Origin: Hansfordia pulvinata
Taxonomy: Eukaryota > Ascomycota > Sordariomycetes > Xylariales
Assembly (NCBI GenBank): GCA_006538405.1
Contig: BJKQ01000012.1
Span: 779,001-843,000, forward strand
Reading direction: 5' to 3'
DNA length: 64,000 nucleotides
Part shown: positions 47,500-59,733 of the stretch, in pieces
Layout of the letters: every line of letters begins with the position of its first letter
Numbering within the stretch: the stretch's first letter is position 1
Notes under the pieces: generated by a model
Told to the model about the DNA's origin: nothing
What the model saw: only the letters and a program-made list of their open reading frames with translations
Database searches by the model: none
Made by a program: the position numbers and the translations under genes

Positions 47500-50400
47500 A
47501 TGGCCGAGCCCGTGGGTCTCGCGGGCACCGTGGCCGACATCGTGTCTCATGGGCAGCAGGTCCACGAGGCGCTCGTGCAGCGTTGTCACGACCTCGACAC
47601 CCTGAGCCAAAACACCCCGGCCATTGAGTCTTGCACCCAAGCATTCGGCCTGTCGTTCGACGTCGTCAGGAATGGCGCTGCCAGCATCCAGCGGGTTGGC
47701 GCCGCCGCCAGCGTCACCGCAGTCTCCAAAGAATGCCGAGAGCAGATGCTGCTGCTGAGTGACACAATCTCCAAAGCCACATTATCCAAGTCTCCTGAGC
47801 GCAAGGGCAAGATGATAGCGACTGAGGCAGAGGCAGATGCCTCCTCTTCCTGCACCTCTGAGGAGGCCACTGCAGAGTTGGAGGGCCGCCTCCACCGCGT
47901 CAACGGCCTGCTCCAGGCAGTGATCCAAGTCGCCGGACTGTATGTGTAACTTCTGCTTTTGCTTCCACTTCGTGATACTAATATCGCAGGGACTCTCTCT
48001 CGGGAGGACACACTCAATTCGCTGGGACCACAGATGCTAATGATAGCCAGCCGAAAAGTGACTCTGACACTGTCATGCAGTCGCTGGCATCATCGACAGG
48101 CCCTCTGCCTGCCATTAGCGACTGTCACAATGTCATCGCGGGCAACCACTTCACCCAGGGCTCCGTCATGAACACGTACTTCAATAACGGTAAGAGACCA
48201 CATCGAGGCCATCAAGTCCATTGGTCGCCATCGTTAATCAACGACAGGCAATGAGAAGATCGAGGGCTTGGCCCGGAACAGTCTAGAGGAAACAAGGTCA
48301 CTGTCGAGCAGCGTGCAGCAGCTATCAGTCCAGACCGCCGTCGCCTCCTCATCCCACTCCAGAGGCATCCGGCAGATGGAGACAACAATCATCGAGGCCT
48401 TCAACTCCTTCGCAGCCGAATTTCACGCCAAGATGAACGCACAACAAGCAATGCTCCGCCTCCAACAATCTTCAGTGGAAGAGGTCGTCCTCTTCCAGCA
48501 GCTGATCTCCAAGCCCAGCTTGCTACGGGAGCAGCATGAGAAGCTTGCGTCGCTCCAGGCTGCTGACTCGCTCTCCCCCAGCACCGATCAAAGCATAGAC
48601 AGAGCTAGACCGTCCCGATGCCAGTGTCGCGAGCGGCGCACGAGAATGTCCTACATGCGCCGCTATGGCCCCCTGGTCTTCTCCGACACGCGATCAACAG
48701 AGTCCTGGCACGATCCGGGCTGCCCCCACGTCCGTCAGAAAAAACCCGTCCGCAAGCGGTCTCTTGGAGTCACCTACACCGGCTTGGCCTGGGTCCTGCG
48801 CCACGCGCTTTGCATTCACTTCGAGCAGACAACCGGGGCTGGCGGTGCGAGTTTCGGTCCAACATTCGCTTACTACCCAATGGTTGATCCGAAGCGCTCG
48901 CCCGCGTTTCACATAGCCAATAACCTGATGTATATTGCTACCCAACACGATTGGATGTGCGAATCATTGCGTTCCCTCACGGATTCCTACGAATCAAAAC
49001 GACACAGGATATTTCTGACGGGTCTGTCTAAGCTTGAAAGAGTCTTAAAAAATGCGACCTTTAACCCTCGAGAGGTTGACACGGACGGCTGTACATTGTT
49101 TGAGCACGTCGCTCAGTGGGCAGTGAGTGTCTGAGCAATCTCTCTTTTTTCAGGCTGAAACTGACACAAAGTGCTAGTTTTCACGGCTGCTGGAAAAAGA
49201 ACATGAGCTTTCCAACATGTTAGTGGAAACATTGCTCGAGCACCATGTTGGTTGGCACGAGTCCGATCCAAAACCAAACATAATGTAAGCTCTTTAAGCC
49301 AAGCCGATAATCAGTGCTGATCCTTAACGCGGTTCTCTAGGATGGGGTCCAATATGTTGTCGCATTTGGACAGCATTTCTGAGCCAGAATTTTGTCGACG
49401 TTTTGCTACGATAGGGAGGATCTGGGATGAGTTCCCGGCACAAGATGCATCTCAATACTTGTCACCACAGGTAGAGTTCGAAGACAAAAGGGCAGATCAA
49501 CGGGATCTGGCGGACCATTACCATCGTCTGATATTTACGGATGCGGCTTCGCCCAATGCAGCAGATGGTGAGGAAGAACATCGTCTTGGGTGCCTGTCTT
49601 TGTACTGACTTGCGATTGTCGCAGTGTACGGACTCGACACATTAATTTTTCGCGCCCTTCTGAGTACAGACTCCAAAAGGCTCACACAGGCTCTCGAGCG
49701 GTCTCCAAAATCCCTTGACTCGCTTTATATTGGCGGCTGGTGCGCTTTCACACTTGCTTTGAGCTGGGTTGATGGCCTCCAGCTACTCCTCCACTCATGG
49801 GCAGCCAACTATCTCGCTGAGGAAAACGACACGTTGCCTTGCAAAAGAAAGCTTCTTATTCTCTACCTAAGTGAAGGATCTGCATTCCTTTCATGCAGCC
49901 CGAGGAAACGAAAACGAGAGCCAGATCGCCACATCGAACCTTTGCCCGACGAACGTTGCTCCTGTGAGGATCCAGTCAAAATGCTCTTGGATGCCGCGGC
50001 TCCTATCGACATGAACATCCTGGATAACTATGCCGAGAGGCATAAGGTACGATATTTACTAGACGACATTGCGCGACGACGCCTTCGTCTGTCTCGAGTC
50101 GCATCTGAAAAGCTTGGCGAGGCAATGGACGATACTTTCATTCCCGACTCGACTCTACCAAGCTTGGTCATGAGGCTAGAGGCAAGAGGTGTGCCCTGCA
50201 AGTCTATCCTTCAATTAGACCAGGACAGCTTTGCTGAACTCTCTACCGGAGTATGCCAGCCATCTATATACCATTTCCATGGCCTGAGTGGTGTCAACAT
50301 GAGAAACTACGCTTACGGGTTAGGATTTCGAGATATTGACGCCCCGGACTCTCAAGGAATGACGCCCATCATGAAGTGTCGGAGGGATATCAATGCGAAA

Positions 50401-51195
50401 AAATGGTTTGCCGCACTAGGCGCTGATTTAATCGCGTCGCCTCAACAATATGGTTTTTCGCCAGCTCATGATATTGCTGCGACAGTCGCAGACAGCCTTT
50501 ACCAGCGCATCCCCTTTGAGCTGGAATCCTCGGAGGATGAAATATTTAGAAAGGTGCTGGCGCTGCCGATTGAGGACCAGTGTGATTGTGCCTGCTCAAC
50601 TTCTGGTTCAGGTTGCAATCCGCTGAATGTCGTCTTGAAATACCACGAAGGACTCTGCTTTTCAAGGCAGTCTGATCCCTATGCTCAGGTCAGGCCAGCC
50701 TGGATCGATGAGGACAATATCTTCCATTGCTTGACCTACATCAGGTGGTACACTTTTGCGGCTTTAGGCCTTGGACATACGTGTCTCATTTCACACCGGT
50801 ATGGTGAGGAAGATGGGGAGTGGGACGACATGCAATGCACCAAGAATGAAGACCCGGACAGAGTGGATGCATTGGAAACGCTAGTCGGCGAGTTCCATGT
50901 AATCTACCAAAGCACGAGGCCGTCTCTGTTCGATTTCTGCGCGGGCCACTGTGCCAGACGCGTGAAAGAAGTCAGGGTAGAGCTCGGGCAGATTGGGCAC
51001 GATAACGACGCGCTCCGAGAGCTCGGGGTCGAGCTTCGGCAAGATTGCTCCGAGTCGGACTTCGAGTCGGACGCCGGAAGCAACCTCATTCATGGCGGAC
51101 TGGAGAGAATGAGAGAGCTTAACTTTGAAATTCTTGAACGAAAACTTGAATCGATGGAACGAAAACTCGATGCCATCCCCGAGACGCGGAGTTGA
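47500..51195 (+). CDS. Large orphan protein with fungal N-terminal-type helical start and weak ankyrin-like segment
   Basis: Six exons, 47500-47939, 47990-48189, 48248-49122, 49178-49284, 49341-49567 and 49625-51195, close in phase and give 1,139 residues. MAEPVGLAGTVADIVSHGQQV resembles the helical N-terminal domain common on fungal STAND/NLR-like and ankyrin proteins. Residues about 338-470 carry a Cys-rich start (CQCRERR), a GCPHVR segment and GAGGASFGPTFAYYPMVD. This block also recurs, as I recall, in uncharacterised Fusarium-type ankyrin proteins. A stretch near residue 850 (DIDAPDSQGMTPIMK, then ALGADLIA) looks like one or two decayed ankyrin repeats. The tail LERKLESMERKLDAI is a likely coiled coil. 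No NACHT or NB-ARC P-loop is present, so it would lack a nucleotide switch. The function is unknown. Innate-immunity or allorecognition roles are only suggested by architecture. Confidence 0.78.
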
Positions 51196-52660
51196 CGCTA
51201 CATCGCGTCGGCGATTGGCAGAGGTCGCCTTTCTGAGGGTTTCGATGAATACCATCCTCTACGAGTACTACCACCTTGATAATTCTGAAACAACCATTCT
51301 GATCTAATAGATGCATCCAGCGTGGGGATTGAGAAATGGTGACGCTTGTGCCCCGGGGAGCGATCCAGATGTGCCGAAGGATAAAGCCTGACAAAGATCC
51401 AGGCCATCGCCGAGCCCACGTCTGTCCGTCACCACCTTCTCGACAGTCGAGATTATGTCCCTGGCAGCTCAATACCAAGTTCAGTGTCTCTGCTCTCTTT
51501 GCAGGCAGACCTGCCTGTCACAAGGAAATAAACCGCCTCCTTGCCAAGACCTGAAGACCGAGGCACCGGCCCCAGGCTCCCTCGCTCGGTCGCAGCACAC
51601 CCACTGTCATGTGGCTTGTCTGGCCACACCATTCCCAAGCCTAGAGCCAGGAGCTCTGCCCTTGTGACGATGTCCATCCCTCAAGTCAACGCCCATGGTC
51701 TCGTGTGTGCACAAGATTCAACAGCACCTCGCTTCATCCCGGCGGCAGACGCCCAGACGCCCCCCGACCCGGTCCCGTAAAGCCGAAGCCCAACCCCTCA
51801 CGGACCAGCCGCCTCCGCTGCGGCCCAGGAAAAAAACGAGACGGCTCTACAAAAAGCACGCCCGCGACCGCCCACCCGACCTCTGCAGCCCCAGGCGGGC
51901 TCCGGGCGTGAGCGCAGCCCACCCTCCCCCCTGCCCGAGGAGAGCCCGCCCTCGGAAAGGCCGCCCGATACAACCCGCGCCAGCGGCCCGGAACCCTCCT
52001 GCACTCCTTGCTCAAGGAAAACGGCCCCTCCCGAAGCCGCCGACAATGCGCCCGCGCCGCGCCCGGGCGCCCCCCCGGCCAGCCCCCGGCTCTCATATGA
52101 CCGCCCTGCGGGCCGTACTAAGCCTGAGGCGAAGTTGCTCATCAATTCTCTCTGTCATGGTACACAGAGCGTAGCTCAACGGGGCCCGTGTTGGGAGGCC
52201 CGGCCCCCGGGCCCGATCCCCTACTAGTGGCGGGACCTGACGCCATTGGCGAAAAGAGCCTCTGTCTTCTTCGAGCCGGCAATCCGGTAGGCAGACCAGC
52301 CGTGCTACGTCGTGTCTGGGACCCTGCCGAGCAGGACCAATTCAGTTCCCGCATTTGGTCTCGATACGTCTCATACGCATCACGAGGGAACGCATCACGG
52401 CACCAACACGCAAGAGACCGAACGCCGGACTTGCAAAAGCTGTATTCCCAGAGATTTCTTTGACCGTGTGATCTTGTCAACCACACAAGGCAGCGACCCC
52501 CCGAGCGACCTCGGTCATTTACTTATATCTTATAACTTTATCCATTCTCCTTGCGAAGCGCACCAAAAGAGGAGTATCGTAACACGCCAGACGCTGCGTC
52601 GATGCCAATGCTTGCAATCGGGACTGGACGGACGAGCCAACCGGACAGCAATTGATGTCT
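51196..52660. other. Intergenic between convergent genes
   Basis: Strongly C-rich on the plus strand at 51,770-52,100, which opens long Pro/Arg-rich frames. These have no family motif. No gene called. Confidence 0.55.
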
Positions 52661-54693
52661 CTACAAGAAGTCGACCGTCTTGCCCTTGAGCTTGGTTCCC
52701 GGAGGATGCTCCTCCACACGGAACTTGCAATACGGGTGAGAGCAAGTGCCGTTACTTACGCTCGGGCACTGCACCGGGTTAGCTAAGCACGAAGCCAAGG
52801 TGTCGAGATCACTCACGTGATGACCGTAGATGCAGTTATCCACATCACAGTCTTGCCCCATTGTGCAAGGATTCAAGCGGGCCAGCAGGGCAATGGCGTT
52901 GATTTCATCTTTGTTGGGCGTGTAGCCGTGCTCAAAGCAGCAGTCTTCGCCTTTCGTACAGGGGCCTCGCAGGTAATGGTTGTTGCAGAGCTTGTTGTTG
53001 TCCTTTCGCTTTTTGATGGTCTCCAGCACGGCCTGGTTGATGGGGATGGGAGGGTCCAACCCGCGCGGGCCGGGCTTCCAAGCCACCTGGTGACTACCTC
53101 GGCGCAGCGCGTTGTTGTTGCTAATGTTTTTGAGCGGAATTGGAAGCGTCACTTGCGGAGGCGGGCTGGCTTTCTGTGTGACAGTAGCATACGATATACT
53201 AGCAGGCTTCGTGCCGGGCGAGGGAAGCTCGAGATCGAAGGCGCCGAAGCTGAAGAGGGCGACTTGGAGTCGAGCTTGCCGTCGCGGAAGATCTCGTCGA
53301 ACGCCATGATGTTCACACCTGTGGACAGGATCGCGTTGACGGTTTGGGTCCCCTCGAGGATGGTGACACGACGTTTTACACTGTAGTCGGTGAACATGTC
53401 TTCCAGGAAAGAGGCGTAAGCGGCCTCGTGGGAGATTCCAAGAAGAACCTGCTGGCAGCCCGGATTGCGCAAATGCCAAGAGGCGGTGTCTGCTCACGTC
53501 AGTGGGTTTCCTCGGGGCTACGTGTCGGGCGATGCATACCCTGGATCTTGGCCTCGGCGCGGCCCTTGTTGAGGCCGACGTCGACAAAATCAAAATACGT
53601 CTTTGTTTGGTTGAAACCAACCACAAAGTCGCGCATATTCTTTTCGTTTTCAATTGAGCCGTCTCGTTTCATGGCTTTGGTGAGTTCGGCGAGGTTGGCA
53701 ACAATTTTGATGACAACCTCAATCTCGGTCTCGCCGCCGCACTGGTCCATGATGGCCTTTTGGAGGGCATACGCAGCTCTCTTGCCGCCATCAAGGCCTT
53801 GCTTGTAAAATTTCTCGTGAAACTGCCGAAGTGTTAGCTCACGTGACTGGGGGTCCGGCGGTCCCGGCTGGAGTCGCCACTCACCAGAAGCCCATTGCCG
53901 TCAATCAAGACGGCGACGTATGGCTTTTGCTTCTTTTACGAGGTCAGCATTGAGGATTGCGCGACTAACTTGAGGAGCAGACGCACCTTGACGTTGTCAT
54001 TACTGGGGCTAGAGAACCCCAGGCGTGCCTCGTGAGCCTCAAGAACGCGAATGCGTTGTTGCAAATCTCTTCGAGACTGAGTCGCGAATTCGAGGTCGAG
54101 TTCCTTTTCACGGATTTCCTGGCGCAAGAGAGCATTTTCCTGGTGCAGGCCTCTATCGGAGCCTTGGCTTTCCAGCGTTTCAGCATATATCATGAGGTCC
54201 TGGAGGCGACAGTCAGCTTCAATTCCGGGCCTTGATTGTCAGAGGCGGGCCTCAGCAGAGAAGCGGCGAGCGCAAGGCTTGCCAAAGTGGGTCGGCGGCG
54301 GATGCATGTGAGTTTCGAGGAAACGGCGAAAGTGCAAAGGGACTTGGGCGGTGGTGCCAGATTGCGGGCCAGACGGCGTTGGCGGGCACAGCGCACAAGG
54401 CCAATCGAGAGGCGTAAGTGGAGGGAGTGGCGCTTGTGGCCAGGTATGTATGAGGGGACAGGATTGGGAGACGAGGCAGAGAGGCGGGGATTGACGAGCA
54501 GCGGCGGCGAGGCGACAGCCAGACGTAGGGTAAGAGAACGCGAGCGAGGGCATGAGTAGGGGCAGAGGGAACAAGAGAGGCAAGCCATAGACAGACGACG
54601 ACTCAGTCAACTGACCTTGATTAGTTGATTTGTGCGCTCTTTGTCGACCTCATACTCGCGATAGCGCGGGACGAAATCCATTATGCCTCCCAT
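52661..54693 (-). CDS. CCCH zinc-finger protein with N-terminal coiled coil
   Basis: Exons 54693-54616, 54199-53987, 53932-53885, 53822-53540, 53489-52817 and 52768-52661 give about 467 residues. It begins MGGIMDFVPRYREYEV. A coiled coil (about 50-90: LLRQEIREKELDLEF...) follows. Then comes a globular domain seen in other filamentous fungi: YVAVLIDGNGLLF, FVVGFNQTKTYFDFVDVGLNKG, QQVLLGISHEAAYASFLEDM. The C-terminus has two clear CCCH fingers: C376-x8-C385-x5-C391-x3-H395 and C416-x5-C422-x4-C427-x3-H431. A looser C433/C441/C446/H453 set follows. The last intron (GTGAGT, GCTAAC, TGCAG) is preferred because removal places the third Cys set directly after finger 2. The frame breaks at 53,263. 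One extra G gives DSKVALFSFGAFD. An RNA-binding role is inferred from the fingers. Confidence 0.85.
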
Positions 54694-57600
54694 GGTGGAG
54701 GAGAGTTTGTGCGATGCCAGCTTGACGGGTTGTCGGGCGTAGCACGGGAGCCAAGGTTGATTGATGAGAAGAGAGGAAGAGAACAGTTGTGCCTTGCAAT
54801 TGCAAGGGGGACTGGAGCGCGATAGTCAGGGTCTCCCGGCAGTGGATAGAGGCGAAGAGTGACGCAGCAACAGTTCGGAAGGGTCGTGAGCGAACGGGCG
54901 GGCGGGCGAACTATGTAGGCCGGGGTTTCCAGGGTACGAGTACGCGTACAGGCGAGCGGTGCAATAGCTGGAGGGATTGCGCGAAGTACCCAGTGAGTGA
55001 GCGGACAGCAGGATGGGGTGGCGAGGCGCCGGCCAGGGGAAGAGTGAGCACCGATGGCGAGTCGTGATGAAGCCAAGCGAGGATGGCAGAAGCGAGGAGA
55101 GCAGCAGTAGCAGCAGCCGAGCGGGAGAATCGAAGAGATGCAGCGGCAGTGTCCCTGGAATAAGAACAATGGCAAGATTGAATGATGAATGGATGGGGTT
55201 GGATCTGATGAGGCGCACGTGTGATGGGCGAGGTCCAGTGGGCGAGGTGGGCGGATAAATGGAGTAAAGGGTACCTGCCACGGGCGCGTCCGATGTATCC
55301 TCTTGGGCGCTTCAGGGTCGATGTTGGGGCGGGCAGGAAGCTGCAGGCTCTCCACAGGTGCACAACCCGGGGCTGCGGCTGCTGCTGGCGGCCAGTCGGT
55401 TCTTGTGGTGGGGGTGCGGTTGAGGTCGAGGTACTTCCCCCGTGTCTGCCGGCCGGAGTGCGTGCAGGTGCTTGCAGGTGTGTGTTGGTTGGCAACTTTT
55501 CAATTGAATTGCCTCCAATCACCCTTGGACCAGGCTTTGAGAGAAGAGCTGGAGCACCTGAAATAATGTTTGACCGGATGTTGAGGACACTCACTGAGGC
55601 TCTGTGTTGAAGTTGTATGAGTATAAAGTTGAGAAGACGAGACTGGGAGAAGCTTGAATTGACCGATACAAGTCAATAGGAGACACCTTGACTAGAAGCC
55701 TTGAATAAGTGGGCAGGCCTTGGTCCTTAAGGCGTGCTGTGGCGTATTCCTGGCCTGGCTGGGATGACGTCGGAGTTGGATTGGGCGAACAAAGGCTTCA
55801 ACCTCGACCGCGCACTCCCGTACGCAGTACCTACCTCGTGTATCTCCCTGCCAAGTACCGTGGCCATGGGCCCTGGCCGGCTTGCTTCCAGAGGAGATGG
55901 AACGAGGTACCCAGGTCGCCGTTTGTCTTCGTTCGGCGGTTACAGGCATCATCTTTACTCGCTGCCCTGCGAGGTTCCCAGCCCAACCCACAGTTACATA
56001 ACTGTGTAAGCGGTTTTCAGAGGTGGCTCCTCGTCTCCTCCTAGACTCTGGTGAGATGGACATCCGCGCAGAGACAAAGAGTAAGCGCCCATACCTTCGA
56101 GAGTCAACTCTAGCTCCACTGGGGCTGTACGAGTATCCAGCCAGCAGCGACTTTGTTGTTGTTTTGTTGTGATATTCCGGGCTCTCCTGCGGCCATCCAG
56201 CGCCGGGCTGTAAGGGGCAGGATTGGCGGGCGGGCCCCTTGCGTTTGACGAATCCCTCGCCAGGCTCAGCCAGGGACTGTTTCTTAAAAAAGCACAACGG
56301 ACTGGCTGTGAGGATGTGAGAGCGGCTCCCATTGACTGACAGTCTGCCGCCGCACATGTGGAAGTGCCGGGCTCAGGTATGTATGCTTTTCAGATTTAAA
56401 GTTTATTTGCTGTTCCACGATTTGCCTCGTCTCTGTCTACGCCCGGCGAACGCCCTGCCGTTCGCCCTTCTTTTCCTGCTGGGATGACCGTGGCGCAGTC
56501 TGGGGGGTGGCAGCTTGGACAAACAGGATAACGGAGGTTCTGGACTCTGTCGGTACCAGGTAGCTGGTGCGTCTTGTTTCACTTTGCCGTTCTCTGTATT
56601 CTGTCTTTGTCTTTTCCCCCCATGAACGCGGCTCCGGGTGCGATAATCGATGGAGACTCACAGCCGCCGGGCCCGCACTAATCCTGGAAAACGACAGGCG
56701 CTCGCTGGCCCGCTAAGGTGACGCCTGGCGCCCACCTCAACCGGCCCCAAGTCGCCTTTGCGAAGGGGCGCCAAACTCGGCCGTCTTGGTTGGCCCTCGT
56801 TTCACTCCAAATAGGTAACTTGAGGTGGCCTCATAATCAGACGAGTAACGACTTTGGTATATCGCTTCCGTTCCGCCGCAACAACGACACATACAACTGA
56901 TATAGTTCAGCTGCGGCTCGGGCAGATCCCACCACAGGCCGGGATCCCCTCGCATCCCTCTCGTACGAACGCGTGTCAAAGAGTCAGGACCCTCCGCTCA
57001 TCAGCATCGCCTTGCCGCCTTGCCGCCCTGCTCGGCCTGGGCACGCACTCAGTACCTGCCAGACCGTCTCCCCATGTAGAGCCCGCCCTCGTTATCATTA
57101 CTCGTGGTGCGCGCGCCGCATTGGCCTATTCAACAAGCAGCCGCACGTGCGGGGTTCCTTGAGAATCGGGATACCCTTCTAGAGGCTAGCAGTACAGAGT
57201 GAAAGACGGTTCTTGATTCGTCCCCCCTCCAATCCCGCGTCTGGCGTCGCATTATTGCTATCAGCTGAGCAGCAGGCTGCCCATGCACGAGCACCATTAC
57301 GTGAATTCTAGGTTCCCAGTCAGCGTTTCAATGGCTTGCTCGCCGCCTCCGCCGACGCCGGCAACGCCGACGCACGCTTATCCTGCCTGCAGGTGGCGAT
57401 TTCCAGGGGGTGGATGGCTTTCCAACGAGATGAACGCGTGCTCGTATCGCACTCCAACAGCCCGCGAGCGGGCCAGGCAAACAAGTGCACAAGCAACACG
57501 TCCTAGAAGATAAAACAATCGAGCAGACGGAGCGACGTAGAATGGAGTGCAAGCAGGCAGGCATCGCATGCATGCATGCACCGGGTCAAGTTAGGGGATG

Positions 57601-59733
57601 GGATGACGGGCGTGGGAGCGCCATGGCGACACAGGCAGATAACGCCCGTACGAGTAAGCACCTTCACCCTCAGCCTCACCGATCTGGGCTCGGCAACACG
57701 TGGCGGGCTCGGGGGCGGGAGCAGTATCAGGAGAGGCAGAGCCTTTTTTTTTTTCCTCCCCAGAAACAGCGGGCGGATCTCGCCCTGAAGGTGTACCCCG
57801 AATGTCTCCGAGTGAAAAGGGGCAGAAACCGCGGGGAGGCGGGACCCAGGCCTCTTCCTCTCCCTACCGTCCCCCGCGGCCAAGGCTCAGAAAGACAAGA
57901 TAAATAGACGCAAACACAGTTACAGATGCAGATAGAGGGAATGGGGATTTCGTAACAAGAAGGCCTCAGCCAGCGCTTCCTTGGCGCGCGCCTTGAGGGA
58001 CAGAGGGATGGGGAACGGGCGGGCCCACCTCCTTTTTTACTCCCTATACGAGCAACCTTGGGCCGGGCGGCCGCGTGGGCCAGGACCCTTGGGGAAGAGT
58101 TGAGGCACTTTTAGCAAGGTTTGTCTCGTGGAGAGGGACAAGCACCTTTGAAACACTCGCCATCCGAGCTGTATCTTTAAGCCCCTCTGGAAGAGGCCCG
58201 GGCCTGCAACGAAAGTTCGAGATCGTGCCATCTCTATTGAGATGGGCAGGTAGCGGGCGCAAATGGCCCGATATCAGTCACTGGTAAGCTCGAGGCTCGG
58301 AGTTTGGCTGCGCTCCATGCTGGCGCCGGCGGCCTGCAGCTTGAATTGGTTGCTGAACAAACGAGTTTGTTCGTCGGGCGTAACCGCGAGATCTCCCCTC
58401 CCACGGGCACGCGCGCGCTTGTTCACCTGCTTTGCCGCTGCGTAGTGGGGGCGCCAGAGACATGCGTACATCCCCCGTTGACCAAAGTGCCGCGCGCGAG
58501 GGTTTGTGGGGCCTATAACCCATTATTACTGCTCGCCGTGCTCGCCTATTCGGACGGCGCTTGTCAACTGCAGCGCGTTTGTGCAGGTGGTCTTCTTTGT
58601 ACATAGCGTGCAGCGGTGCACTTATCACAGATCACGACCAGCGACCCGTTCTGTAGACAATCACCACCAGCTCCAACGCATCGAGCCGCCGTGCCTGAAG
58701 AGCCACGCCCGGACGAGCCACGCACAACATCCACGACTATACAGGGCCGCTTCATCAGCCATTTATGCCCAGCAATCATCTCTGCCATGTTGGTTCCTGG
58801 ACCGCCGGAACGTAGGTCAACTGTACTGGTCATGGGCGTGCAACTGCCCTCATGCAATGAATGCCGCTCATTGGGGTTGAGACAGGATCACATTGTGCTG
58901 CCTCGCCTGTGCTTCCCAGCGGCTAAGCCTGGTGTCTCCTTTCGCTGTTCTTAAAATTTACTGCGCAAGGTAAAGCGAGACCTGTTAAAGAATCGAATAT
59001 GAAGTTCGTTACAATACTTTATCTGGTGATTACAAAGATACGACAAGTCTCGACTGGCGCTATCATCCATCCAGACAAGCCAGCCCGTCCCACGCGAGGC
59101 ACATTTTCCAGGCTCTTTCTCCTCTGCGAGATTCCTCTTCAGGATTTGTTGAGTTCCGACTAACTCCTTCAACACCATTGCCGCTGTCACAGATTCCCGC
59201 TGGGGCGCGTGGGACCAACCGCATCGATGGCATGCACTCTCGGCTCGCCCTCCATGGCACGAACCGGTCTATGACGGCGTTGCGAGAATAACTCGTCTGT
59301 CTTACCAGTCATCGGAGCTGTGCCTCACTGGGTGTCCATACTTGTGGTCTTTAGCCCCGGTATAACTCAAGTCCGCAGATCGACCCGTCTGTCACAACCC
59401 ACGCGACGATCTGGTACTTCAAAGTTCGAAACTTTCTTTCTCTTTGACCTCTGCGGTTTCCGATGTAGTTTCAGGCATCAAAGTTTGGAAATCGCGGCAC
59501 TCTGCAGTGTTATATCATCTGCTCGGGTCTCTGCTTCCGGCAAACTGCGGGCAGATCGAGCCAGAACCTAGGACAGCCACTTCCGTTCAGTAAAGAAGTC
59601 AAATCGCGATAGACCTCATCCGCTCGACAGACTTTCAATGTCGAACAAAATCATACAGAACCGATGACTGAAATAGCGCACGTCGACCCCGTTTTCGTGG
59701 GCCGGCAAATCTCTTCTTCACAGCCTTGGGCAC
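54694..59733. other. 5 kb gene-poor region
   Basis: It lies between the CCCH gene start and the phosphatidylinositol synthase stop. I see four octamer copies or near copies (54,935, 56,128 and 57,649 exact), a poly-T run near 57,750, and a CATGCATGCATG run near 57,570. Overlapping frames up to 227 codons exist on both strands at 54.7-55.6 kb. They are Pro/Ser/Arg-rich, lack a family motif and probably reflect promoter composition. No gene called. Confidence 0.5.

Noticed and set aside
51695..52174. Pro/Arg-rich 159-codon frame
   Set aside because: Caused by a C-rich tract; no recognisable domain.
54911..55594. 227-codon minus-strand Pro/Ser/Arg frame upstream of the CCCH gene
   Set aside because: Overlapping frames on both strands and no family character; probably promoter or leader sequence.
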